The position numbers and the translations under genes were made by a program. Positions 43,862-52,225 of a DNA stretch of 64,000 bases are shown here, one piece after another. Position 1 is the stretch's first letter. The number at the start of each line of letters is the position of its first letter. Below the pieces are notes generated by a model. It saw nothing but the letters and a program-made list of their open reading frames with translations. It ran no database searches and was not told where the DNA came from. Source of the stretch: Leisingera aquaemixtae (GTDB lineage: Bacteria > Pseudomonadota > Alphaproteobacteria > Rhodobacterales > Rhodobacteraceae); assembly GCF_019801145.1 (NCBI RefSeq), contig NZ_JAHVJQ010000005.1:186001-250000 (forward strand). The letters run 5' to 3'.

Positions 43862-46800
43862 CAGCTCGCAGAAGTTCATCGCAAGGAACCGGGCGCCCAG
43901 GGTTCAGATCGAATATGACGTGGAGCTGTATGGCGCCGAGAAGAAGGTGCAGCTGCCGTTCGTGATGGGCGTGATGAGCGACCTGGTGGGCAAATCCGAA
44001 GTGGAGCAGCCTGCGGTGGCGGACCGCAAGTTCCTGGAGATCGACGTAGACAATTTCGACGAGCGCATGAAAGGCCTGGCGCCGCGCGCGGCTTTCACCG
44101 TGCCCAACACGCTGACCGGCGAGGGCAATCTGGCGGTGGATCTGACGTTCGAGAGCATGGAGGATTTCTCGCCCGGCGCAATTGCCGCCAAGGTCGACGC
44201 GCTGCGCCCGCTGCTGGAGGCGCGCACCCAGCTGCAGAACCTGATGGCCTATATGGACGGCAAGACCGGTGCCGAGGCGCTGATCGAGACGATCCTGAAC
44301 GACCCGTCGCTGCTGGCCGCGGTGTCGGCGCCGGCTGCAAATGCGGAGAGCGCCGCGGCGCTGGACAGTTTGCGCGATCTGGAGCTGCCGGAGGATGAAG
44401 CGGACACCACGGGTGACGTGCTGGCCGGTCTCGCCGCGCAGGCGCCTGAGGATGCAGCGCCTGAGGATGCCTCAGGCGGCGTTCTGGATGCATTGCGCGA
44501 AGCGGCGCCTGAGGAGCAGGCCGAGGAGGATGCGTCGGCAGGTGTGCTGGAAGGGCTGCGCTCTGCAGCGCCAGAGACTGCGGAGCCGGAAGACACCTCC
44601 GCGGATGTGCTGGCGGGCCTGAGCGCGGCGGCCCCTGTGGAAACGGAACAGCAGGACGAGGCCGCGGATGCCTTGGCGTCGCTGGCAGCGGCTGAGGTTC
44701 AGGAAACTGTTGAGGAAGACACATCTGCTGCGGTCCTGGAAGGGCTGGCCCAGGCTGACGTTCCGGAGCCGGAAGCCGAGGATGCCTCAGCCGGGGTGCT
44801 GGAAGGGCTTGCGGCCCAGGTGCCGGAGGAGACCGAAGCGGAAGATGCCTCCGGCAGCGTGTTGGACGAGCTGCGGGCGGCGGAACCTGCCGAGGCGGTG
44901 GCGGATGATGGTTCTGCGGAGGTGCTGGCGGGCTTGAGCGCCGCAGCGCCGGACGAGGAAGACCAGGGCGATGAAGCCGGCGAGACGCTGGCGTCGCTGG
45001 CTGCGGCGGAGGTCCCGGAAACCGAAGCGGACGATCAGACCGGATCCGTTCTGGAAGGATTGGCGCAGGCGGAAATCCCTGCGCAGGAAGAAGACACCTC
45101 GGGCGATGTGCTCGCCGGGCTGGCGGCGCAAGAGCCGGAGGAAGCTGCCGAAGAGGATGCCGCAGGCGCGGCGCTGGAAAGCCTGACGGCGGTTGAGGTG
45201 GCTGAGGCCGAGGACGAGGATCACTCCGGCGTGCTGGATGCGCTGGCGGATCTGGATGTTGCCGAGGAGGCCGATACCGCCGCTGACGACGCGCTGGAAA
45301 GCCTGGCGTCTGTCGAGATTTCCGAGGACGAGGAGGAAGATCCTTCCGGCGTCTTGGACGCGCTGGCGGATATTGCAGTGGATGAAGCCGAGGACACCGC
45401 GGCCGATGACGCGCTCGAAAGCCTGGCTGCGATAGAGACTGAGGAAGAGGCTGCGGAAGACCAAGCGGGTGTTCTGGAGAACCTTTCCGGTCAGGCGCCC
45501 GGAGACGCTCCGGAAGAGGACACAGCCGGCGCGGCCCTGGAGAGCCTGGCGGCCTTGGATGTGCCGGAGGCGGAGGCGGAAGAGGATACCTCCTCGGTTC
45601 TGGATGAGCTGGCCTCGGTCGAGGTGGAGGATGAGGCAGAGGACGCCGCGGGTGCGGCGCTGGAAAGCCTTGCCGCCGCTGAGGTGGAGGAGCCGGACGC
45701 CGAGGATCATTCGGATATTCTGGAGGGGCTGGCAGAGCTGGAGCCGCAAGCGGCTGAAGATGAAGACGACTCTGGCGCGGCTTTGGAAAGCCTGGCTGCG
45801 GTGGAGGTCTCCGAAGAGGCGGATGAGGATGTTTCCGGCGTTCTGAGCGGGTTGGCGGATCTGGAACAGGACGAGGAGGACGGCGGCGAAGAGGCCGCGG
45901 CAGCCTTGGAGAGCCTGGCGGAGGCGGCCGTTCCGGAGTTGGAGGAAGACGAGGGCTTGGACGATGTGCTGGGCGGCCTGCTGGAGGATGCGCCCGAAGA
46001 GGAAGAGGCCGCCGGTGAAACAGAGGATGCGCTGGAGAGCCTGGCCGCTGTTGAGGTGGAGGGCGCTGAAGACGATGGCGCCGACGGCATTCTGGACGGG
46101 CTGCTGGACGCCGCGCCGGAAGCGGAAGAGGTGGCGGGTGAAGACCTGAGCGCCGTTCTGGACAGCCTGGATGCGCCGGAAGAGACCGAAGCGGCGGATG
46201 CCGCTGCGGATGTGCTGGCCGGGCTGGCGGATGATCTGCCGGAGGACGAACCGGACAGCGGCGCGGATCTGGACGGTATTCTTGGCAGCCTTGATGAACC
46301 GGACGAGGACACCGGTGAAGAGGACCTGAGCGCTGTGCTTGATACGCTGGAGGCTTCTGAGGAAACGGAGGCCGGGGACAGCGGGCTGGATGATCTGCTG
46401 TCGGACCTCGGAGGCGATGAACCGGAGGAGAGCACGGCACACGAGGCTGCTGATGTGCTGGAAGGCTTGGGAGCTGATGCCGTCGGCGCAGACCCGGAAG
46501 AGGCTTCAGATCCGGACCTGGATTCGCTTCTGGCGGATGCGGACGATGCCGGTGACTCCGAGCCGGACGACGATCTCGACAGTCTGCTTGGGGATCTGGA
46601 GGAGGATGAAGAGCCTGCGCTTTCGGATGATCTGGATGCGCTTTTGGGGGACGCCGCAGACGAACCGGCTGCAGCGGCTGAGGAAGACGAGAGCGGTTTG
46701 GATGATCTGCTCGGCGATCTGGATGCCGCGGAGGATGAAGACGGGGACAATGCCGGCCTGGATGCGCTGCTGGCTGGCGGTGAAGGCTCCGAAGAAGACG

Positions 46801-49103
46801 GCGGCGATGATCTGGACGCCTTGCTGGGCGGCCTTGATGAGGCGGAAGACGATGCCGATGAGGCATTGGATGACCTGCTTGGCGGTTTGGAAGACGACGC
46901 CAGCGCCGGGCCTGAGGATGCGGCAGAGGAAGACCTGGACGCGCTGCTGGGCGGGCTGGACGGCGAGGATGCTGAGGACGACGCCAGCCTGGATGACCTG
47001 CTGGGCGATCTCGGGGCTGATGAGGATGAGGACGGCGATCTGGACGGTCTGCTGGCCGGGCTTGGTGAAGAAGCGGAGGCCGAAGAGGCGGCGGATGCGG
47101 AGAGCGCCGAGGACGATCTGGATGCGTTGCTCGGCGGTCTGGAAGAGGACGGCGACCTGACCGAAGACGACGGGGACATGGACCTGGACGATCTGCTTGG
47201 CGATCTTGGCGGTGAAGATGAGGACGCCGCGGAGGACGGCGGCGATGATCTGGATGCGCTGCTGGGGGATCTGGACGAAGGCAGCGATGCGGCGGCGCCG
47301 GAGGCAGCCGCGGCAGAGGTCTCGGAGGAGCCGGAGTTTGCCTATGGCACCATGAGCGCGGAACGTCCCGCGGCGCAGAAGCTGGAGCGCAAGCGGTTCC
47401 GGCTGGCTATCCTGGGCGATTTTTCCGGCAGGGCCGCCAAGGGGCAGCTGGAGACCGGCGATACCTTGGCTGCGCGCAAGGCGATCCTCTTGGACCCGGA
47501 TACGGTCGAGGATGTGATCGAAAGCTTCGCCACCGAGCTGGTGCTGCCGATCGGTAAGGAGGGCGCGGGCATTGCGGTCAAGCTGGAGGATCTCGACGGG
47601 CTGCACCCGGATGAGCTTTATGAAAACGCCGAGCTGTTTTCCGAGCTGGTGGGCTTGCGCAAGCAGCTGCAAAGCGGCGCGACGGCGGATCACGCCGCCA
47701 AGATGCTGAAGGCCTGGGCGGAGAAATACGGCACCAAGGCACGGGCGCCGAAGCGGACATCGGCAGGGAACGCGGTGCCTGCGGACAAGCGGTTGAGCGC
47801 CTTTCAGCAGCTGATCAAGGACACCGGCATTAGCCCGCGCCCGGCGACGCCGGTTGAGGAATTGCTGGCGCGGGTGGTGGGCCCGCATATCCGGGCGCTG
47901 CCGGACCCGGATGTGGCGGCAATGCAGAAGGCGGTGGATGAGGCGCTGTCTGACGCCATGCGGCTGGTGCTGCATCACCCGGAGTTCCAGTCGGTCGAGG
48001 CGCAGTGGCGGTCGCTGGATCTGATGGCGCGCTCGATTGAGGCGGACGATACGCTGGATGTGATGCTCTATGACATCTCGGCGGAGGAGCTGGCGGCGGA
48101 TCTGGCGGCGGAGGACGATCTGTCGAAAACCGGCTTTGTGCGGCTCTTGACCGAGGAGCCGCTGGACGAGGAGAACGGGCGCGGCGGCTATTCGGCGCTG
48201 ATCGGAATGTACCAGTTCGAGGAAACCCCGCCGCATGCGGAACTGCTGGGCCGGATCGCGCGGGTGGCGGCGCATGTCGATGCGCCCTTCTTTGCGTCGA
48301 TATCGCCGGAGTTCCTGAAAACGCCCAAGGCGGAGCGGCCCAAGCTGGTGGCAGAGGCCTGGGACACCCTGCAGGGCATGGCGGAAGCCGGGCATCTGGG
48401 GCTGGCCAGCCCGCGGTTCCTGCTGCGCCGCCCCTATGGGGAAAAAACCGAGCCCTGTTATGAGTTCGATTTCGAGGAGTTCACCGAAGCGGAAGGCCTG
48501 CGCGGCATGCTCTGGGCCAATCCGGTGGTGCTGGTGGCGATCCTGCTGGCGCGGTCGTTCAAGGAGAACGGGCCGTCGCTGCAGCTGGGAAAGATTATGT
48601 CTCTGGGCGGGATGCCCTATCATTATGTGAACGACAAGTTCGGCGATCAGGTGGCGCTGCCCTGCACCGAGCGCAACATCGACCTGGACAAGATCGCGCT
48701 GGCGCAGGAGCGCGGCTTTATGGCGGTGAGCGCAGTCAAGGGGCGGGACGAGGTGCGGCTGACCTCCTTCAACTCGCTGAAGGGCAATGAGATCCTGGGG
48801 CCCTGGACCGGCTTGCCGGCGCCGGAGCCGTCGCCGCCGGACCCGCGCGGACTGCCCGCGGCCAAGCCGCCTGCGGACGGCGGCGATGAAGATGATGACC
48901 TGGATCTTGATTTGGATTTGGGCGGGGATGACGACGATGATCTCGGCCTGGATGACCTGGATTTCGGAGGCGGCGACGGGGATGACGACGGCCTCGGGGA
49001 TCTGGACGATTTGTTGTCGTCGTTTGGGGACGGCGATGATGACGATGACGGGGATGACGACGGAATGGATGCGGACCTCGCCGCGCTTTTGGATGATTTG
49101 TGA
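43854..49103 (+). CDS. Giant sheath fusion: TssB - acidic repeat linker - TssB/TssC-like
   Basis: One uninterrupted frame of 1749 codons. Residues 1-~155 are a TssB domain nearly identical to TssB at 32054. Residues ~160-1160 are a very acidic region of about 45 repeats of ~20 residues. The first half reads like EDASAGVLEGLAAQVPEETEA and the second like DDLDALLGGLDEAEDD. Residues ~1165-1290 resemble a second TssB/ImpB (KRFRLAILGDFSGRAAKG), and ~1330-1650 a TssC domain (VLHHPEFQSVEAQWRSLDLM, LASPRFLLRRPYGEKTEP). The last ~70 residues are almost pure Asp/Gly/Leu. It could cap, tether or regulate the sheath. It overlaps the channel gene and precedes vgrG. Domains are clear; function is unknown. 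Confidence 0.85.
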   Translation: MADSSQKFIARNRAPRVQIEYDVELYGAEKKVQLPFVMGVMSDLVGKSEVEQPAVADRKFLEIDVDNFDERMKGLAPRAAFTVPNTLTGEGNLAVDLTFESMEDFSPGAIAAKVDALRPLLEARTQLQNLMAYMDGKTGAEALIETILNDPSLLAAVSAPAANAESAAALDSLRDLELPEDEADTTGDVLAGLAAQAPEDAAPEDASGGVLDALREAAPEEQAEEDASAGVLEGLRSAAPETAEPEDTSADVLAGLSAAAPVETEQQDEAADALASLAAAEVQETVEEDTSAAVLEGLAQADVPEPEAEDASAGVLEGLAAQVPEETEAEDASGSVLDELRAAEPAEAVADDGSAEVLAGLSAAAPDEEDQGDEAGETLASLAAAEVPETEADDQTGSVLEGLAQAEIPAQEEDTSGDVLAGLAAQEPEEAAEEDAAGAALESLTAVEVAEAEDEDHSGVLDALADLDVAEEADTAADDALESLASVEISEDEEEDPSGVLDALADIAVDEAEDTAADDALESLAAIETEEEAAEDQAGVLENLSGQAPGDAPEEDTAGAALESLAALDVPEAEAEEDTSSVLDELASVEVEDEAEDAAGAALESLAAAEVEEPDAEDHSDILEGLAELEPQAAEDEDDSGAALESLAAVEVSEEADEDVSGVLSGLADLEQDEEDGGEEAAAALESLAEAAVPELEEDEGLDDVLGGLLEDAPEEEEAAGETEDALESLAAVEVEGAEDDGADGILDGLLDAAPEAEEVAGEDLSAVLDSLDAPEETEAADAAADVLAGLADDLPEDEPDSGADLDGILGSLDEPDEDTGEEDLSAVLDTLEASEETEAGDSGLDDLLSDLGGDEPEESTAHEAADVLEGLGADAVGADPEEASDPDLDSLLADADDAGDSEPDDDLDSLLGDLEEDEEPALSDDLDALLGDAADEPAAAAEEDESGLDDLLGDLDAAEDEDGDNAGLDALLAGGEGSEEDGGDDLDALLGGLDEAEDDADEALDDLLGGLEDDASAGPEDAAEEDLDALLGGLDGEDAEDDASLDDLLGDLGADEDEDGDLDGLLAGLGEEAEAEEAADAESAEDDLDALLGGLEEDGDLTEDDGDMDLDDLLGDLGGEDEDAAEDGGDDLDALLGDLDEGSDAAAPEAAAAEVSEEPEFAYGTMSAERPAAQKLERKRFRLAILGDFSGRAAKGQLETGDTLAARKAILLDPDTVEDVIESFATELVLPIGKEGAGIAVKLEDLDGLHPDELYENAELFSELVGLRKQLQSGATADHAAKMLKAWAEKYGTKARAPKRTSAGNAVPADKRLSAFQQLIKDTGISPRPATPVEELLARVVGPHIRALPDPDVAAMQKAVDEALSDAMRLVLHHPEFQSVEAQWRSLDLMARSIEADDTLDVMLYDISAEELAADLAAEDDLSKTGFVRLLTEEPLDEENGRGGYSALIGMYQFEETPPHAELLGRIARVAAHVDAPFFASISPEFLKTPKAERPKLVAEAWDTLQGMAEAGHLGLASPRFLLRRPYGEKTEPCYEFDFEEFTEAEGLRGMLWANPVVLVAILLARSFKENGPSLQLGKIMSLGGMPYHYVNDKFGDQVALPCTERNIDLDKIALAQERGFMAVSAVKGRDEVRLTSFNSLKGNEILGPWTGLPAPEPSPPDPRGLPAAKPPADGGDEDDDLDLDLDLGGDDDDDLGLDDLDFGGGDGDDDGLGDLDDLLSSFGDGDDDDDGDDDGMDADLAALLDDL
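43905..44011 (+). repeat. 107-bp exact duplicate of tssB (32105-32211)
   Basis: Bases 43905-44011 equal 32105-32211 at every position, including wobble bases; identity drops on both sides although the proteins stay alike. This suggests a recent duplication or gene conversion between the two TssB-coding segments. Confidence 0.85.
44390..47330 (+). repeat. Tandem acidic repeats coding for ~20-residue units
   Basis: About 2.9 kb of degenerate tandem repeats of roughly 60 bp inside the giant sheath fusion. Early units carry V/A-L-x-x-L cores (VLAGL, ALESL, VLDAL) between Glu/Asp-rich spacers; units after about 46.3 kb become LDxLLG cores (LDDLLGDL, LDALLGGL). Nucleotide identity between neighbours is moderate, so the array is old or under protein-level selection. 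Confidence 0.85.
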
Positions 49104-49167
49104 TGCGAATGTTTGAGAACACCGCCGGCAATTTCCGGCCCGGTTCCCTTCGCGGAAAGGAGGAGTC

Positions 49168-51279
49168 ATGGTTGTAAGCAAGGGCCATGAAAACGACCTC
49201 GCCTGGATGTCGGGGACATACTCCACCGACGGGCTGATGATGAGCCGGGCGATTGTGCGCGAGGGGCTGAGCAAGCTCACCGAAACCACCATCGAATTTG
49301 CCGCAACCAAGGCCCAGCCCAAGCTGGAGGATCTGGTCGGCAAGCAGATGAACGTGCATGTGATGCGCCAGGAGACGGAGCATCAGTTCAACGGATTTTG
49401 CGTTTCGGTCGAGCATCTCGGGTTCCGCAACGGCTATGAGATGTATGTGGCCGAAGTGCGCCCCTGGTTCTGGATGCTGACGCGGACCTGCGACCTGCGG
49501 GTGTTTCAGGAACTGACCACGGTTGAGATTATCAAACAGCTGTTCGGCGAATACGGTTTCAGCGATTTCACAGACAAGCTGAGCGAGAGCTACGAGAAGC
49601 GGGAGTATTGCCTGCAGTACCGCGAGAGCGACTTTGATTTCCTGTGCCGCCTGATGGAGGAGGAGGGGATCTATTACTATTTCGAAAGCCCGGTCGGCGA
49701 GACCACGCGGGAAAAGCTGATACTGTGCGATGGGGTCAGTGGCCATTCCCCGATCAGCGGCGGCTCAACCGTCGAGTTCCATTCCCGCGATGACAGCGAC
49801 CGGCGGCGGGAGGAGCATATCTCCGAGTGGACCAAGGATGAGCGCGTCACCCGCGGCAAGGTCACGCTGAACGACTTCGATTTCCTGACACCTTCGGCGG
49901 ATCTCAAGGCAACCTCTGCGATCGCCAAGGGCAAGCATTCCTACAAGGACTATGAGGTCTACGACTACCAGGGCCATTACCGTAAGAATTCCAGCCTCGG
50001 CAACAAACTGGCGCGGGTGCGGATGGAAGCGGAGGCGATCAAGCACATCCGCTGGCGCGGCGCCTCCAGCGTGCCGACGCTGGTGACCGGCTGCACCTTC
50101 ACCATGTCGGAGCACCCGGTGCAGGAGCACAACAAGGAATACTTGGTGATTGATGCCGAGCATCACATCAAGGTGGCCTGGGATTACGGCGAGAGGGAAA
50201 GCCAGAGGCAGAAGAAGATAGCTGACCAAGGGTCGATGCGCCGCGATCTGAAGCCGAAGAACATGGATGTGCCCGAGGAGATGGAGCACGACGTTTACGC
50301 TTCGACCTTTAGTGCGATCCTGAAGTCCGACCAGTTCCGGGCGCCGCTGGTGACACCCTGGCCCGAAGTGCAGGGCCTGCAGACCGCAACCGTGGTCGGG
50401 CAGAGCGGCGAGGAAATCTGGACCGATGAGCACGGCCGCATCAAGATCCAGTTCCATTGGGACCGCGAGGGCAAGGAGAACGAAACCTCGTCCTGCTTTG
50501 TGCGGGTGATGACGCCGTGGTCCGGCAAGAACTGGGGCATGGTGGCGATCCCGCGGATGGGCCAGGAGGTTGTGATCCAGTTCGAGGACGGCAACCCGGA
50601 CCGGCCGATCTGCACCGGCATGCTTTACAATGCGGAAACAATGCCGCCCTATACCTATCCTGACGACCAGACCCAGCTGGGCATCAAGACCAATTCGTCA
50701 AAGGGCGGGGGCGGCTATAACGAGCTGATGTTCGACGACAAGAAAGACAGCGAACTGATGCGGGTGCAGGCCGAGAAAGATCACCAGATGCTGGTCAAGG
50801 ACCGCTCGACGGTGACGGTGGGCATGGATGCGCCCGACCCTGAAGTCACCTCGGCGGACGAGAAGAGTTATGTGTTCACGGTTCAGCAGCACATGACGGA
50901 AACCGTGCATCAGGGCGACAGGACCGAAGTGGTGGAGACCGGAGACAAGTCGGAGAACATCCAGACCGGCAACATGACCCTGGACATCGACACCGGCAAC
51001 CTGACCGAAACCATTGCCCAGGGCAACCACTCGGAAACCGTGTCGCTGGGCAATCTGACCGTGGATGTGACCGCGGGCAAGATCGCCATGAGCGCGGGCC
51101 AGGAAATCAAGCTGACCGTGGGCGCGTCTTCGGTCAAGATCGACAACTCGGGCGTCACCATCAAGGGGCCGATGATCAAGATCGAAGGCACCGGCATGGT
51201 TGAGGCAAAAGCGCCGATGACCACCGTCAAAGGCGACGCGATGCTGACCCTGAAGGGCGGCCTCACGATGATCAACTAG
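49168..51279 (+). CDS. vgrG: T6SS spike protein VgrG (TssI)
   Basis: 703 residues from ATG 49168 with GGAGGAG upstream. The gp27-like part has LRVFQELTTVEIIKQLFGEYGF, then REYCLQYRESDFDFLCRLMEEEGIYYYF. The gp5 OB-fold region has VTPWPEVQGLQTATVVGQSG, EIWTDEHGRIKIQFHWDREG and MGQEVVIQFEDGNPDRPICTG. The C-terminus is a repeat needle (GDKSENIQTGNMTLDIDTGN and following) ending at GGLTMIN. There is no effector extension, so it is a structural VgrG. PAAR is encoded two genes downstream and caps its tip. Confidence 0.97.
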   Translation: MVVSKGHENDLAWMSGTYSTDGLMMSRAIVREGLSKLTETTIEFAATKAQPKLEDLVGKQMNVHVMRQETEHQFNGFCVSVEHLGFRNGYEMYVAEVRPWFWMLTRTCDLRVFQELTTVEIIKQLFGEYGFSDFTDKLSESYEKREYCLQYRESDFDFLCRLMEEEGIYYYFESPVGETTREKLILCDGVSGHSPISGGSTVEFHSRDDSDRRREEHISEWTKDERVTRGKVTLNDFDFLTPSADLKATSAIAKGKHSYKDYEVYDYQGHYRKNSSLGNKLARVRMEAEAIKHIRWRGASSVPTLVTGCTFTMSEHPVQEHNKEYLVIDAEHHIKVAWDYGERESQRQKKIADQGSMRRDLKPKNMDVPEEMEHDVYASTFSAILKSDQFRAPLVTPWPEVQGLQTATVVGQSGEEIWTDEHGRIKIQFHWDREGKENETSSCFVRVMTPWSGKNWGMVAIPRMGQEVVIQFEDGNPDRPICTGMLYNAETMPPYTYPDDQTQLGIKTNSSKGGGGYNELMFDDKKDSELMRVQAEKDHQMLVKDRSTVTVGMDAPDPEVTSADEKSYVFTVQQHMTETVHQGDRTEVVETGDKSENIQTGNMTLDIDTGNLTETIAQGNHSETVSLGNLTVDVTAGKIAMSAGQEIKLTVGASSVKIDNSGVTIKGPMIKIEGTGMVEAKAPMTTVKGDAMLTLKGGLTMIN

Positions 51280-51289
51280 GTGGGCGCAG

Positions 51290-51898
51290 ATGTCGGCAAG
51301 ATTTGAAAAGCTGGTGAAAATGCCTGCTGACCCGGTGGCAAAGCTGCTGTCGCGGGCAAATGTCATCCTGAAAACCCCGCTGGAGGCGCCGCCGACGGCG
51401 CAGGCGGGGGTTGTGCTGGAGGAGCTGGAGCGCAAGGGCGCCCTGGTCGATCTCCTGCGCACGCTGGCGGTGCTGCTGCCCCCGCGCGAGCGGGTGTGGT
51501 GGGCCTGTCTGGCGGCGCGCGATTACATCGGGCCGCGCTCGGACCAGGACCCGGCCTCGCTGACCGCGTCCGAGGCTTGGGTGTTCGACCCCAGCGAGGA
51601 GAACCGCGACAAGGCGCGGATCACACTGGATCATGCCTATGTGGACGATGACACGGTGAATTGCGCGCTGGCGGTGCTTTATGCGGCGGGAACGCTGGGA
51701 CCCGGAGAATTGAATCAATATCCTGCCCCGGCAGGGGCCTCTGAGGCGGCCGCCTTTGCCATGAATATGGTGGCCTTGGGTCAATTGTCTGATAAGTTTG
51801 AAGAACACGGCGGCGTTCTGGTGGAGCGCGCGCTGGATATCGCGCGCGGCGGCAAGGGGCAGGTGATCGAAGTCCCGCAGCACGCGGCGCAGGACTGA
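51290..51898 (+). CDS. T6SS accessory protein between vgrG and PAAR (possibly DUF6931)
   Basis: 202 residues, cytoplasmic, helical. Segments include LEELERKGALVDLLRTLAVLL, PPRERVWWACLAARDYIGP, TASEAWVFDPSEENRDKARI and a C-terminal AAAFAMNMVALGQLSDKFEEHG. I believe it corresponds to the DUF6931 family seen next to vgrG/PAAR in proteobacterial T6SS loci, but that match is from memory. The position between vgrG and PAAR is where adaptor or chaperone genes (DUF4123, DUF2169, Eag) usually sit, so a role in loading the spike is a reasonable guess. Confidence 0.65.
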   Translation: MSARFEKLVKMPADPVAKLLSRANVILKTPLEAPPTAQAGVVLEELERKGALVDLLRTLAVLLPPRERVWWACLAARDYIGPRSDQDPASLTASEAWVFDPSEENRDKARITLDHAYVDDDTVNCALAVLYAAGTLGPGELNQYPAPAGASEAAAFAMNMVALGQLSDKFEEHGGVLVERALDIARGGKGQVIEVPQHAAQD

Positions 51899-51915
51899 CA
51901 GGGAGGATGTAACAG

Positions 51916-52218
51916 ATGGGAATGCCACAGGCCCGGGTGACGGATCTGCATGCCTGCATGCTGCCCTCCACCCCGCCGCCGCCGGTGCTGCCGGTGCCGA
52001 CGCCGATCCTGCCGCCCTGCGCGGTGACCGTGCTGGTGGGCAAGCTGCCGGCCGCGCGGCTGACCGACATGTGCACCGCGGCGCCCGCGCCGCACCCGAT
52101 CATCAAGGGTTCGGCAACGGTGCTGATCAGCAACCTGCCGGCCGCGCGGATCCTGGACAACACCGCCTGCGGCGGCATGGTCGTCAAAGGGGAATTCACT
52201 GTGCTGGTGGGAGGATAA
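51916..52218 (+). CDS. PAAR-domain spike tip protein
   Basis: 100 residues, the minimal PAAR protein. Repeated motif positions include MGMPQARVTDLHACMLPSTPP-type start, VLVGKLPAARLTDMCTAAPAPHPIIKGS and VLISNLPAARILDNTACGG, with the Cys/His residues that hold the tip zinc. It sharpens the VgrG spike. No N- or C-terminal toxin domain is fused, so effectors must be carried by VgrG, by adaptors, inside Hcp, or be encoded elsewhere. Confidence 0.93.
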   Translation: MGMPQARVTDLHACMLPSTPPPPVLPVPTPILPPCAVTVLVGKLPAARLTDMCTAAPAPHPIIKGSATVLISNLPAARILDNTACGGMVVKGEFTVLVGG

Positions 52219-52225
52219 GCCCAGC

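Noticed and set aside
44095-46866. Long minus-strand frame (923 codons) opposite the acidic repeats
   Set aside because: It is the complement of GAx-rich repeat codons and yields a Pro/Arg/His-rich low-complexity product with no domain; the plus frame has TssB and TssC domains.
44390-47330. RTX calcium-binding nonapeptide repeats
   Set aside because: The repeats are acidic but lack GGxGxDxUx, have ~20-residue period with Leu cores, and no type I secretion genes are nearby.
46506-49343. Long minus-strand frame (945 codons) over the second half of the sheath fusion and the vgrG start
   Set aside because: Low-complexity Gln/Arg/His-rich translation spanning two well-supported plus-strand genes; a GC-rich antisense shadow.
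49168-51279. Evolved VgrG with C-terminal toxin
   Set aside because: The protein ends shortly after the needle repeats, with no extra domain.
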